Virus record (IMG/VR): IMGVR_UViG_3300025164_000525
Span: 1-21,490 of that record
DNA length: 21,490 nt
Reading direction: 5' to 3' (one strand)
Source: a virus
Below are positions 6,253-15,100 of the stretch, piece after piece (the first letter of the stretch is position 1; each line of letters starts with the position of its first letter). Below the pieces are notes generated by a model. The model was not told the origin of the DNA and ran no database searches. It was given only the letters and a program-made list of their open reading frames with translations. A program made the translations under genes and the position numbers.

Positions 6253-7419
6253 ATGCCGGATGAATTAAAGGACCTCAAGACCGAAGACCTCGACAAGAGG
6301 ATCACCGATATACCGGATAGTGATGCGATCTCTTCCCCTGGCCCTGCTGATAGCACGGGTACTCCTGCCTCTACCGGGGCGGACCCGAATGTGCAGAAGG
6401 GAACCCGGGGAGCGGCCCCGATCGGGGAACCCGCTGGAAAGAAGGACGACGCGGCCACAACCGGTATTGAAGGCGATCAAGCGTTACTCTTGGCCGGGAA
6501 ATACAAAACCCCGGACGACCTCGCCAAAGGGGTAGCGGAGATCACCAAACGGCTGAACCTGCCCGAATTTCTCTTAACAGAGAAGATCGAAGCGGCAAAA
6601 GCCTCCGGTGATTGGAAGGGCGTCGAAGAAGTCTACAAGAAGCTCGACGCCGAACTCACGCGCAAGGCCGAAGCCGATAAGGCGAAGCTCACTCCCGCAG
6701 CCGTGAAACCCACAGGCGACGTAACCACCCTCAGCGCGGAGGAAATCCAGCGGATCAAGAACGAGACCAAGGAGCGGTTCAACATGGAACTCTCCGAGCA
6801 TCCCGTGATCCGCGACCTGGCAGACGCCGGGGTGGAATTCCCGATCACCAAAGACACCCTCACCGACCTCAAGCAGGCGAATTACGGGCTCTACATGGCC
6901 TTGAAGAGCGCCATTTCCGAAGTCCAGACCAAACTCGAAAAGGAAGCCACCGGTTACGCCGAAGCCTTGGCGGGTGTGTACGCCGCTACCGATGAGGCCA
7001 AGACCGAAGGGACGGCCTACCTCACGAAGATCAACTCTGAAATGGGATTGGGCTACACCGAGGACGAGATGAAGGCTGTCGTGGACGCTGCCTTGCAAGA
7101 TAAGGCGGTCAGTGAGCAGAAATTCGGGATCGACTATCCAATCAAAGAGGCGGTCCGTCGTCATTTCTGGTTGAATCGTCACGAAGAGGTGATGAATCGC
7201 GCAACCGAAAGCGCGAGGGCCAAAGGCCGCACCGAGCACACCGAAGATCTGAAGAAGATGCGTGATAAGACGACCGATACGGTCTCCCAAGCCGCATTAC
7301 CGGGGTCCAAGAACCGCTCAGGCGTGACCGGCAAAATCGACTTCACCAACCCCGAGAACGTCCGAGGAGCTGGTGACGATGCACTCGATCAACGACTCAA
7401 GGAACTCGCTTCCGAATAG
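6253..7419 (+). CDS. probable capsid scaffolding protein
   Basis: This 388-residue protein is likely the internal scaffold that guides capsid-subunit assembly and leaves or is degraded before packaging. The evidence is position, between the portal cluster and the major capsid gene, plus composition. The N-terminal ~75 residues are low-complexity, acidic and Pro/Thr/Gly-rich. GKYKTPDDLAKGVAEI at about 80-95 is typical of scaffold N-terminal regions. Most of the rest is charged, Ala/Glu/Lys-rich and predicted helical or coiled coil. The last 60 residues include a basic stretch and the tail DALDQRLKELASE, like the capsid-binding tails of P22-type scaffolds. A TTAAGGA ribosome site (AAGGA 6241-6245) lies 7 bases before the ATG. 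There is no protease motif. Without a homology search, scaffold is the best fit rather than proven. Confidence 0.78.
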   Translation: MPDELKDLKTEDLDKRITDIPDSDAISSPGPADSTGTPASTGADPNVQKGTRGAAPIGEPAGKKDDAATTGIEGDQALLLAGKYKTPDDLAKGVAEITKRLNLPEFLLTEKIEAAKASGDWKGVEEVYKKLDAELTRKAEADKAKLTPAAVKPTGDVTTLSAEEIQRIKNETKERFNMELSEHPVIRDLADAGVEFPITKDTLTDLKQANYGLYMALKSAISEVQTKLEKEATGYAEALAGVYAATDEAKTEGTAYLTKINSEMGLGYTEDEMKAVVDAALQDKAVSEQKFGIDYPIKEAVRRHFWLNRHEEVMNRATESARAKGRTEHTEDLKKMRDKTTDTVSQAALPGSKNRSGVTGKIDFTNPENVRGAGDDALDQRLKELASE

Positions 7420-7454
7420 GAAGCCTAAAAAACGATTAAGGAGATTTTTCAGCT

Positions 7455-8780
7455 ATGTCAGCAACAATCTTAAATCTTTCCAGCAACGCGGAACTCAGGA
7501 CTCTGCTCGCCGAGAAAATGCGGCGTCAGCAGTTCAAGGGTTCCAGGTTTGCCCGCTGGATCGCGCCAAACTACCTCGCCGCCGGCGGTCAGAACACCGC
7601 CGAGGAAGTGGTATCGACAGGACCGATGGGCCCGAAATGGACCAGCGCTCCAATCGAAGCCGTCGATGCCTTCATTCAGCAGGGCCGAACGGACATGGTC
7701 ATCCCGGTCCGCTCGATCCTCACCGGGTTGCCGAAATTCGGCGACTCCCAACTCCGGGGCTCGGAGGAACCGATGGCCTTCACCTTCAGGGCCGTCAAGA
7801 TCAACCGATGGAGGAAGGCTGTCGCCCCTCCGGTCGGCATGAACCGTCAGAAGATCAAACAGTGGGCGAAGCAGGACGTGATGAGCGCCTCTAATTCGCT
7901 CATGGACTGGTACAGGAATTTCCTGCCGTCGAATATCCTCTCGGCAATCTTGGGCGGCTATTCGCGTGAAGTGGTGGCCCCCGTGGTCAATGGTGGGTTG
8001 GGTCAGGCAATCGTCTCCCATCCCAACATGATCGTCGCTGGTACGGGCCGCGTGGCCTATACCGCAGGCCGTCCCGGAACTGTCGGGTATGAAAACTCCT
8101 GCGCCACAGCCATCGACGGTCTCACCAACACCGCCGAGGATAAGATGTCGGTTGCATTCGTCCGGAACTTGGTTTTCGAGGCGAACCGCTCCAACATCAA
8201 ACCCCTCGTCACCAAAGACGGATACGAATTCTATCCCATCTGGATGAAGGATTCGGCATGGTTGCAGCTGCGCACGTCGGCGGAATTCATAGCCTACGCG
8301 CAGAGCCTGACCTTATCCGAGATGTCGAAGCACCCCTTAGGGAACGGAGCGGTGGCGATCATCGACAACGCGGTGATCTACGTCGATTCGATGCTCTGGA
8401 ACGCCTACACCAACACGACCGATGCTCTCATCACCTCCGGGTTGGTGGAATACGGCCCGCGTCCGACGGCGGGTCAAAGGGCGCAGGGTCTTTACACCGC
8501 CAACACGATCAACGCCCTTGACACCGGCACGAAGGCCGTCTGTATCCTTGTCGGCCAGTCGATGCTCTCGATTGGCACCGGCGAAGAGATGGACCTGATT
8601 GACGACGAAGAGGATTACGGTGCGATCAAGGGGATGGCGATTGACATGATAAAATCCATCGTCCGCAACGAGACGTATGACACTCTCGGGATTACCGGCC
8701 TCACGGCTGGCGATTTTTACGAGAATACGTCGTCGCTGGTGGGCGTCACCTATTCACCGCACGCCTTGAGTTATGCGTAA
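7455..8780 (+). CDS. major capsid protein (HK97-fold, N4-gp56/DUF4043-like)
   Basis: This 441-residue protein builds the icosahedral shell. Its place directly after the scaffold gene and its length fit. The segment FGDSQLRGSEEPMAFTFRAV, followed by a basic WRKAV at about residues 95-125, has the pattern G-D-x-x-L-x-G-x-E-E then a conserved Arg, which I associate with the N4-gp56/DUF4043 capsid families. The rest alternates long helices (QKIKQWAKQDVMSASNSLMD) and beta segments, with no N-terminal delta domain needing cleavage. AAGGAG at 7438-7443 is a strong ribosome site 11 bases from the ATG, as expected for the most abundant virion protein. The precise family should be treated as probable; the capsid role is much firmer. 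Confidence 0.88.
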   Translation: MSATILNLSSNAELRTLLAEKMRRQQFKGSRFARWIAPNYLAAGGQNTAEEVVSTGPMGPKWTSAPIEAVDAFIQQGRTDMVIPVRSILTGLPKFGDSQLRGSEEPMAFTFRAVKINRWRKAVAPPVGMNRQKIKQWAKQDVMSASNSLMDWYRNFLPSNILSAILGGYSREVVAPVVNGGLGQAIVSHPNMIVAGTGRVAYTAGRPGTVGYENSCATAIDGLTNTAEDKMSVAFVRNLVFEANRSNIKPLVTKDGYEFYPIWMKDSAWLQLRTSAEFIAYAQSLTLSEMSKHPLGNGAVAIIDNAVIYVDSMLWNAYTNTTDALITSGLVEYGPRPTAGQRAQGLYTANTINALDTGTKAVCILVGQSMLSIGTGEEMDLIDDEEDYGAIKGMAIDMIKSIVRNETYDTLGITGLTAGDFYENTSSLVGVTYSPHALSYA

Positions 8781-8798
8781 GGGAGGACAGAAGACCAT

Positions 8799-9272
8799 AT
8801 GAAACACATCCTTCTTCTCGCAGCGCTCACGCTGGCCCTGATTGCCTCCGGGCTGGCTCAGATCGTGACGGTGGACTACCTCGTTACCGCGAACAACACC
8901 ATTCTCGACGATGAGGTGGTGACGGTGACGGATATACCGCTCGTCTATTCCGGGGTAACGTATGCCGGTCAGCTCAACGGCGTTCGTCCCGATTCCGTCC
9001 GCCTGGAATGGCGGGCAACGGCAACTGGCGACTCCATTAAAGCGGAGCCTGCTGTCGCCGTGGACTTCATGGGAAGCGGTCTGAGTTCCTATGTCGTCTA
9101 CGACACCGTTAAAGTCGCCGGACTTGGGACTCGCGTACTTCCTCGAAGCGTGTACGCCGCGTCCGATGTCATGGCGGTCAAGATCACAGCCCGCGCAGCG
9201 GGGAACACCTTAACCGGTGCGAACAAGCTCTGGCTGCAAGTTCGTCAGTTTTTCACACTTCCCAAACGCTAA
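8799..9272 (+). CDS. secreted small structural-type protein with Sec signal peptide
   Basis: The product has 157 residues. Residues 1-20 form a clear Sec signal peptide: Lys2, then a long Leu/Ala/Ile core, ending G-L-A with predicted cleavage before Gln21. The mature part begins QIVTV and is beta-rich (VTVDYLVTANNTILDDEVVT), like an immunoglobulin-type or jelly-roll domain. It has no cysteine and no lipobox. GGAGG at 8782-8786 provides the ribosome site. The gene follows the major capsid gene after 18 bases, a spot usually held by head decoration or fibre proteins. A signal peptide there is unexpected, because virion heads assemble in the cytoplasm. It could be a virion protein exported to the envelope, or a host-derived moron. 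The mature function is unknown. Confidence 0.82.
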   Translation: MKHILLLAALTLALIASGLAQIVTVDYLVTANNTILDDEVVTVTDIPLVYSGVTYAGQLNGVRPDSVRLEWRATATGDSIKAEPAVAVDFMGSGLSSYVVYDTVKVAGLGTRVLPRSVYAASDVMAVKITARAAGNTLTGANKLWLQVRQFFTLPKR

Positions 9273-9288
9273 AGGAGATCAACGAAAC

Positions 9289-9558
9289 ATGGCAACCTAC
9301 AATAACCTCATTCTCGTAACGCGGGAAGTGGCGATCGACCCGGTGGCGGCATTTAGCTATCCCGTCACTGTTTCGGGTCTTCGCATCTCGCAGAACGGGT
9401 TGGGTGAAATTCATGAAATCTGGAACGCCGGTGCTCCCAGCACGGATTTCACCAAATCGCCGAACGGTTCCACGCTCGTCGATACGACCAACTCAGACAC
9501 CTACGTCAAGGCCGGGGCCGTTGGCTCAGGCATCGCGGGTTCCTGGGTGCAGACCTAA
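9289..9558 (+). CDS. small unknown protein after the capsid cluster
   Basis: The product has 89 residues. The ATG at 9289 is chosen because AAAGGAGA (9271-9278) precedes it by 10 bases; the frame is open further upstream, but that part overlaps the previous gene. The protein is beta-rich without charge clusters (NNLILVTREVAIDPVAAFSY, then PVTVSGLRISQNGLGEIHEI) and ends SGIAGSWVQT, like a small virion decoration or fibre-base protein. No signal peptide, membrane segment or cysteine is present. It sits between two signal-peptide proteins but is itself cytoplasmic by sequence. I do not recognise a family. Confidence 0.7.
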   Translation: MATYNNLILVTREVAIDPVAAFSYPVTVSGLRISQNGLGEIHEIWNAGAPSTDFTKSPNGSTLVDTTNSDTYVKAGAVGSGIAGSWVQT

Positions 9559-9593
9559 TCATCTCTTTTTGTAGGGGATGATGTAACGTTAAA

Positions 9594-9643
9594 CCCCGGA
9601 CGGTGCAAGAGAATACGTCCCTATTCGCTTTGGCCGCCCGGGG
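9594..9643 (+). promoter_or_regulatory. folded RNA element in the gap before the coiled-coil gene
   Basis: The outer arms CCCCGGACGG (9594-9603) and CCGCCCGGGG (9634-9643) pair over 10 bp with one A-C mismatch. Inside, AAG-a-GAATA (9607-9615) pairs with TATTC-g-CTT (9622-9630) around a CGTCCC loop. The result is a two-storey stem of 50 bases. No T-run follows, so it does not look like a simple terminator. GGGG at 9574-9577 could pair instead with CCCC at 9594-9597, offering an alternative fold. It lies 44 bases before the next start codon. It may be a cis-regulatory element or an RNA processing/stability site; no known riboswitch class is recognised. Confidence 0.45.
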
Positions 9644-9687
9644 GACTTTATCAACCAAACTTTCCAAGGAAGGATCTTGCCACTCTC

Positions 9688-10131
9688 ATGAAAACATTAC
9701 GCATCAAACCGGAATCGAAGATTGAGCTTCCCTATCGCATCCAGATCGGCTCCGTCGAAGCCCTGGGAGCCGCTGCTTTCGTCGTCTTCTCCCCTGATGG
9801 TGAACTGCCCGACAAGGAGGCCGACGCACAGCTCCTAACCTCTCCCCATATCTTCGAACTCGCCCCGAAGACCGAGGCCGACCCGAAGAAATACATCTGG
9901 AAACGTGATTTCGTGAACCGCGTCATGGGCAATGAGATCACCCGTCTCAGCGGTGATGACCAGGTAAAGGTCTTCAAACTCATCGACGAGCTCAACGCGA
10001 AGGCCGAGGAGAAATCGAAGAAGGAGAAGGAGGCCGAGAACAAGGCCCAGTTGGAGCGCAACAAGAAAAAGGAAGCCGAAAACCTCGCCGATCGCAAAAG
10101 GGCCGAAGCATCGGGCAAAGTGTCCACTTAA
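9688..10131 (+). CDS. protein with charged coiled-coil tail, unknown function
   Basis: The product has 147 residues. The N-terminal half (1-70) is a compact mixed alpha/beta domain (LRIKPESKIELPYRIQIGSV, then AAFVVFSPDGE). The middle (75-105) is helical, containing FVNRVMGNEITRLSGDDQVK and then VFKLIDELNAK. The last 45 residues are almost only Glu, Lys, Ala, Arg and Asn, forming a long coiled coil or single helix. AAGGAAGGA at 9666-9674 is the likely ribosome site. The layout resembles small phage assembly or chaperone proteins, but I see no family signature. It is cytoplasmic, unlike the gene that follows. The folded RNA element just upstream may tune its translation. Confidence 0.72.
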   Translation: MKTLRIKPESKIELPYRIQIGSVEALGAAAFVVFSPDGELPDKEADAQLLTSPHIFELAPKTEADPKKYIWKRDFVNRVMGNEITRLSGDDQVKVFKLIDELNAKAEEKSKKEKEAENKAQLERNKKKEAENLADRKRAEASGKVST

Positions 10132-10151
10132 ATAAGGAATCTGATTCAACA

Positions 10152-10496
10152 ATGAAAACTCTCATTCTCTCCCTCTTCCTGGTGTGCGGACTCTCAAGTG
10201 TCGCCCACTCGCAAATCGTTTCAATCTTCGAAGCCCGCGAATTTAGCGATACGGCAACCGTCACATGGGATAGCGTCGCCATCGGCGGAAAGAACCTCGC
10301 CAAGCATATCGAGATCACCAATACCTCAGCCACGACACCGCTCTTGGTGGCGTTCGAAGACGATACGGTAGCCGGAACCTACTTCACCGTGCCGGTCAGT
10401 TCGACCAGGACACTGCCCTATGTAATCCAGCGCTCATACCTGAGAACGAAGACGGCGAGCTTGACGGCCATTTACCGAATTCTCACACTGAGATAG
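10152..10496 (+). CDS. secreted small virion-type protein with Sec signal peptide
   Basis: This is a 114-residue protein. Residues 1-20 are a textbook signal peptide (Lys2, a Leu/Ile/Phe/Val core, then A-H-S before Gln21, an A-x-S cleavage site). The mature part begins QIVSIFEAREF, close to the QIVTV start of the secreted protein encoded at 8799, and is about 94 residues of beta structure. The phrases KHIEITNTSATTPLLVAFED, AGTYFTVPVSS and RSYLRTKTA are in the style of small phage structural proteins that normally have no export signal. AAGGA at 10134-10138 lies 13 bases before the ATG. This combination of virion-like body and Sec signal is the reason to think that part of the particle is exported. 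The exact role is unknown. Confidence 0.8.
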   Translation: MKTLILSLFLVCGLSSVAHSQIVSIFEAREFSDTATVTWDSVAIGGKNLAKHIEITNTSATTPLLVAFEDDTVAGTYFTVPVSSTRTLPYVIQRSYLRTKTASLTAIYRILTLR

Positions 10497-10510
10497 GGGG
10501 GAGGACGCTT

Positions 10511-10918
10511 ATGCCCTCACTTTCGAACATCTTGAATACCGATCTGGCCTTGGAGGCCGGGACCGCATTCAACGCCTTGACGGATACCGAAAAGATGGCA
10601 CGATTGAATAGCGTGTATCAGGAAATCGCCGACCTAATAGACTTAGCCGGTAAGACGGACCTGAAGAAATCCACCCACACCGGAGCCTCGGTGAGCCCGT
10701 TGAGCGCGTCCAACATCCGCAGCGGTTCTGGTGTCTGCAACATCGCCGGAACGCGGATCAACTTCGACACCGGACCCATCACCGGAAGCTTTACCGTCGT
10801 AGCCTGGACCGACACCGGATTCAATGTGATCGTGTCCGGGGCCGATGCGTCGGGTTTCACGGCCTCGACCGTCACCGATGGCGAAACGGTGTATTACCAC
10901 GCTATTCCAAACGCTTAG
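10511..10918 (+). CDS. unknown beta-rich protein, possible fibre/decoration partner
   Basis: The product has 135 residues and a strong ribosome site (GGGAGGA, 10499-10505) 6 bases before the ATG. The first 50 residues are helical (NILNTDLALEAGTAFNALTD, then MARLNSVYQEIADLIDLAGK). The rest is a beta domain with repeated short strands (SGSGVCNIAGTRINFDTG, SFTVVAWTDTGFNVIVSGAD). A helical base followed by a small beta head is a common build for trimeric phage decoration or fibre-tip proteins, but this is inference from shape. There is no signal peptide. The TAG stop leads directly into a run of 11 G residues that precedes the fibre-like gene. Confidence 0.7.
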   Translation: MPSLSNILNTDLALEAGTAFNALTDTEKMARLNSVYQEIADLIDLAGKTDLKKSTHTGASVSPLSASNIRSGSGVCNIAGTRINFDTGPITGSFTVVAWTDTGFNVIVSGADASGFTASTVTDGETVYYHAIPNA

Positions 10919-10928
10919 GGGGGGGGGG
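10918..10928 (+). repeat. run of 11 G between stop codon and fibre-gene start
   Basis: Eleven consecutive G residues begin with the last base of the TAG stop of the upstream gene and end 6 bases before the ATG at 10935. The run occupies the ribosome-site position of the fibre-like gene. Homopolymer G runs of this length are slippage-prone during replication, so the spacing, and therefore translation of the fibre-like gene, could vary between phage particles. A shorter run (6 G, 10496-10501) sits in the same position before the preceding gene. Confidence 0.7.
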
Positions 10929-10934
10929 AACGCT

Positions 10935-12107
10935 ATGAAAAAAGCCCTGATGACTCTCGGGATTGTTTGCGCGATTTTCTGGCCCGGAGGGGAGAAAGCC
11001 GAATGTCAATATTCTGCCCGCGACCGGCGCAATCCCATTTATCGGACAATCGTGGTCGATACCGCCTACAATATGAAGGGCATCTATATCGCGGGATGGT
11101 ATATTGACTCGGCCTCTCTCGCGGGTTTATTGACGGGACAAACTCTGGTGGCTGACACTTCCGGCGGCCGCAAGCGGCTCACCGCCGGAGCGGGCGCAGG
11201 GGGAAGTATTACCGTGGTCGGGGACGCGACATACACTGGCCTCTCACAACTCGATCTTGATACGGCGAACTTCAACACCGTCCAGACGATTATCGGCCAA
11301 CTCCAAATCGCCCTCAAGCAAGATCTCGGGGTTTGGGCGCAGCCGGAATTCGGTGGCGTGTACATCCAGGACGGCGGCGGGGTGTATATGCGTCAATCTG
11401 GCGGCCTCTACACAGTTTCCTTAATCCCAAGCGCTTCCTCTGTCTCGAATGCGGTGATTCAGCTGCCTTCTATAAGCGGCGTCTTGGTATCATCGGCATT
11501 AACACCCCTATCAATCAGTCCAACGGGGATCATATCCTTTTCCGGCATCGTCCCGATCACGCAAGGTGGAACGGGGGCGAGCGTTGCGCCGGCGGCCGGG
11601 AGTATAATCTACTCCAATGGGGTGAATTATCTGGGGCTTTCCGGTACGAATGGATATTTCCCGCGGTTCGCTGGATCTGGAACGCCGACCGCCTACAATC
11701 TCTTCGGTACGGCAAACACCTGGACCGCCGGGCAAACATTTAACGCCGGTGTCGGCCTCAGCAATTTCACCATGACCAATTTGTCATACACCCCCGCCCT
11801 CGGGGAGTTTGTCCGCCAGAACGATTCGCTCAAAGTCGGTACGACAACGGGACAGCGGATATTTGAAGCCTCGAAAATTCCGACGACAATGTTCAGCGTC
11901 ATCATCCCATCCGGCATACTCCCATCGACAACCGTGTATATTCCGGAAGCGGGGTCCACCGACATCCAGCACGTCGTTGTGGGGGGCTATGCGCCGATCG
12001 GCAATATCATCATGATCGAGGTCGGCGCCGATTCCATGAAGTTTTCGACAAACGGAGAAGAAGTCGATCAAACCATTCTGAAGGTCTACAAACGGAAAAG
12101 GGAATAA
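10935..12107 (+). CDS. fibre-like protein with N-terminal signal peptide
   Basis: With the ATG at 10935 the protein has 390 residues; the frame is open upstream, but that part overlaps the previous gene. Residues 1-24 look like a signal peptide (two Lys, core ALMTLGIVCAIFW, then PGGEKAEC) with Gln25 as the first mature residue. Cys24 is not in a lipobox (no Leu at -3), so I do not call a lipoprotein. The body is beta-rich and repetitive. It contains PITQGGTGASVAPAAGSIIY, a GGTGA segment familiar from phage tail-fibre proteins, and AGQTFNAGVG. The C-terminal domain (about 325-390) is compact and ends with a basic KVYKRKRE. A receptor-binding fibre or fibre base is likely. The signal peptide is less canonical than in its neighbours. 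Confidence 0.78.
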   Translation: MKKALMTLGIVCAIFWPGGEKAECQYSARDRRNPIYRTIVVDTAYNMKGIYIAGWYIDSASLAGLLTGQTLVADTSGGRKRLTAGAGAGGSITVVGDATYTGLSQLDLDTANFNTVQTIIGQLQIALKQDLGVWAQPEFGGVYIQDGGGVYMRQSGGLYTVSLIPSASSVSNAVIQLPSISGVLVSSALTPLSISPTGIISFSGIVPITQGGTGASVAPAAGSIIYSNGVNYLGLSGTNGYFPRFAGSGTPTAYNLFGTANTWTAGQTFNAGVGLSNFTMTNLSYTPALGEFVRQNDSLKVGTTTGQRIFEASKIPTTMFSVIIPSGILPSTTVYIPEAGSTDIQHVVVGGYAPIGNIIMIEVGADSMKFSTNGEEVDQTILKVYKRKRE

Positions 12108-12109
12108 TA

Positions 12110-15100
12110 ATGAAATACCTACTCACACTGGCCGCTTCGGTCCTGTTCATCTCCGCATCCCTTATCGCCCAGGTCCGGGATGACTTCGCCTATACCGGGG
12201 CAGTCGCCGGTCAAAAGAAATGGGTGGCAATTACCGGCATTACCAACGGCCTAACGGCCTCAAGTGGCGCGGCGAAATCGTCCAACCCGTCATTCGCTGG
12301 ACTCGGCATGGTGGCGTGGGATTCGCTCATGCAGTCGAATACCGAACTTCGTATCAAATGGGACTCCCTATCCACCGGAACGGCGGGAACCGACCCGGTC
12401 TTGATAAACGCCATGCCGGGCAAGGCGTATGGCTCTGGAAATAACGGGTACAATTTCAGGGCGATGTATGCTCCTACCGGATCGAACGCTCTACGCTTTC
12501 ATCGTCAAACAGGGTCGGGTCGAACGATCATTTCCACCCTCTACCTGCCTGGTGGAGCTTCGCAGTGGGCGCGGGGGGACACCATATCTATCCGTATCTG
12601 GAACCTGAGTCCATTCTCAGCGTCGGCGTGGCGGTACCGGGCGGCGGGGACGCGGGACTCTTTAGGTCTTGTGTCTGATACACTCTACGACCTTTCGACG
12701 GGTTTTTACGCGTGGCTCGGCAATAGCACCGACACGATCACGGCCAAGCTTGACGATTTCTACACGGCCTCTCTCGGTGCGGGTGGAGCGACAAACACGC
12801 CTCCTACAATCACAGCCCTCACATCGTCCCCACCGTCGCCGAACGTGGCGACCGCCGATTCCCTGGTGACGATCACCATGAACGCCTCAGACGCGGGAGT
12901 AGGGGCGGGCCTTGATTCGATGAAGATATACGTTGATGGGTCCCTCGCGGCCCAAAAGGGGGGGATCACCGGAACATCGGATGTTTTATCAACGACCGCG
13001 ACACGGTACAGCGTTGGAGTACACACCTACTATGGACGGGTGAGGGACGATTCGGCGTCGGTAGTGCTTGAACCGACATCAGGCACGAAGACGTTTACGG
13101 TTGATTCCAACGCCTCGAGCTCCGCCCAGTATTGGGTTGAGGCATATTTCACCTCCTGGACCCTCAACATACCCGGAACAGCGGCGAACTACGGCGCACT
13201 GTTGATGTCGGACATCGACTGGACGACGTTCACCCACGCGCTGTTTTTCACTACGGGGCCGGGCTCAGCCGGTCAATTGCTGGTCGGAAACGGACTACCG
13301 ATCCGGCGTTCGACATTCACAAGCGAGGCGCACCTGCACGGCAAACCGGCAATCCTCTGTTTGGGGGGATTCGGCAACACGAATTGGGGGGCGGCGTGCA
13401 ATAACGATTCGATGCGGACCGTTTGGCTCAATAACGTATTGACCGAGGTAGACTCAATGGGTTGGGACGGCATCACGCTGGACATTGAGCCGTTCAGTAA
13501 TTCCGTCGGCGGCACGAACGACACGGGCCGCGTCGGTCCGTGGATCAGAAGACTGTATGACTCACTCCAGGTGAGAACTTCCGCCTACACCGCGACGGGA
13601 AAGCCGATGATAAACGCGTCGATGACTCCCTCGTGGGGCGGGGCGTGGTATGCCCGTCACGAATATCTCATGGATCAGATCAACCTGATGTCGTACGACG
13701 CTCCGGGCAACCTGGGGTGGGGCCAGAACCGGACCTGGCACATGAACCCCTTCTTCTCTACGAACAAAGATAATCCGACCGGCTCGAATCGGTACTATCA
13801 ATCAATTCAGGAGCGTTGGTTATCGAGTCAGGATGTCGCCTCCCCGGTGACGCTGACTAAGGCGAAATGGGGAATATCCCTCGACTGGAACGGCGTGTTG
13901 TGGCGGGGGGCGAGAAGCCCGACAAATCCCGACGAGGGGTGCACCGAACCCAAATGTATCTGGACATCACCCGCCATTGAACGGATCTACGACTACAACT
14001 TCGACCAGATGTATGCGCGGTTTCTCGATACGGCGACTTCCGCATCAATCCGGTGGGACGACTACCACAAAGGGGCGTACCTGAAAATACTGAAACCCGC
14101 ATCGGAGGCGCCGAACCCCGCCGCCCCCTGGGAAGACGACATTTTCCTCACCTATGCCGACTCGATGACCGTCGAGTATACACTGACGATGTTGACCGAT
14201 TCCGGCTTTGGGGGGTTTATCGTCTGGAACTACACCGAAGGGCAAAGGCCCCCTGGTTACCCAAACCGGAATCATAACATGGAGCTCATAAAACAAATCA
14301 TAATGACCGCCGCCGATACGACGACGCGAAGGATCACGTCGATCTCTCCGGCGACGAAGGTTGCAGGAGAAGTAGATTTCACGCTTACGGTGAACGGCAC
14401 GAACTTGAAGTCCGGCGACAGCGTATTTATCGGGGCGGACGTGTACCGGGCGACCTCGTACGTTGGGCCAACACAGCTGACAGCGGCGATCTTGGCGGCG
14501 GATATAGCGACGGCCGGCAACAAAGGAATTTACGTCAAGAACGGTGCGAACACATCGAACACCGTGAACCTCGTCGTCAATGCGGCCTCAACCCCGCCAG
14601 TCATTACCTCGGCATCTCCTTCAACCGTAGGCCAGGGGGCGGTAGACCGCAGTGTCACCATTTCGGGGTCGAACATCTCGTCGGGTCCAACACTCAGCGT
14701 TAGTGGTGCGGGGGTGACGGTCCTTAGCGCCGTCTATGTCAATTCGCAAACGATTACCGCCACACTCAGCGTGGGAGCGGGATCGGCGATTGGCGCAAGG
14801 AACCTCGTCCTGACCAACAACACCGGATTAAAAGATACACTGGTTGGGGGGTTGACGGTCACCCCTGCCCCAACCATTACAAGTCTCGTCCCGGACACGA
14901 TGTACCCTGGGACGACGCAAGCCCTCACCTTAACAGGAACAAATTTCCTTTCCGGCACAGACCTGGCGTTTGTATTCTCAAATTCAGGGGTGATAATTAT
15001 TGGGGCGTACACGCTGACGGGGGCAACCTCGGTAAGTGTCACGGTCGGGACCAATGCGACGCTCCCGGTCGGGAGTTATTCGCTCACTTTCGTCAACGGG

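Noticed and set aside
6574-7290. Minus-strand open frame of 238 codons opposite the scaffold gene
   Set aside because: The scaffold gene has a good ribosome site, the right position and typical composition. The antisense product is a composition artefact rich in Gly/His/Phe with no motif.
7373-7894. Plus-strand frame of 173 codons overlapping the capsid gene start
   Set aside because: It overlaps the end of scaffold and the start of the capsid gene; the product is Arg/Gly/Pro-rich out-of-frame sequence, whereas the capsid frame has a strong ribosome site and family motifs.
9584-9591. Palindrome TAACGTTA in the gap before the folded element
   Set aside because: Eight bases is too short to claim an operator without a second copy, and I saw none nearby.
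10935-11010. Lipoprotein signal on the fibre-like protein (Cys24 before Gln25)
   Set aside because: There is no Leu at -3 and no Ala/Gly/Ser at -1 relative to the Cys, so it is not a lipobox; signal peptidase I cleavage before Gln fits the neighbours better, although this is the weakest of the four signals.
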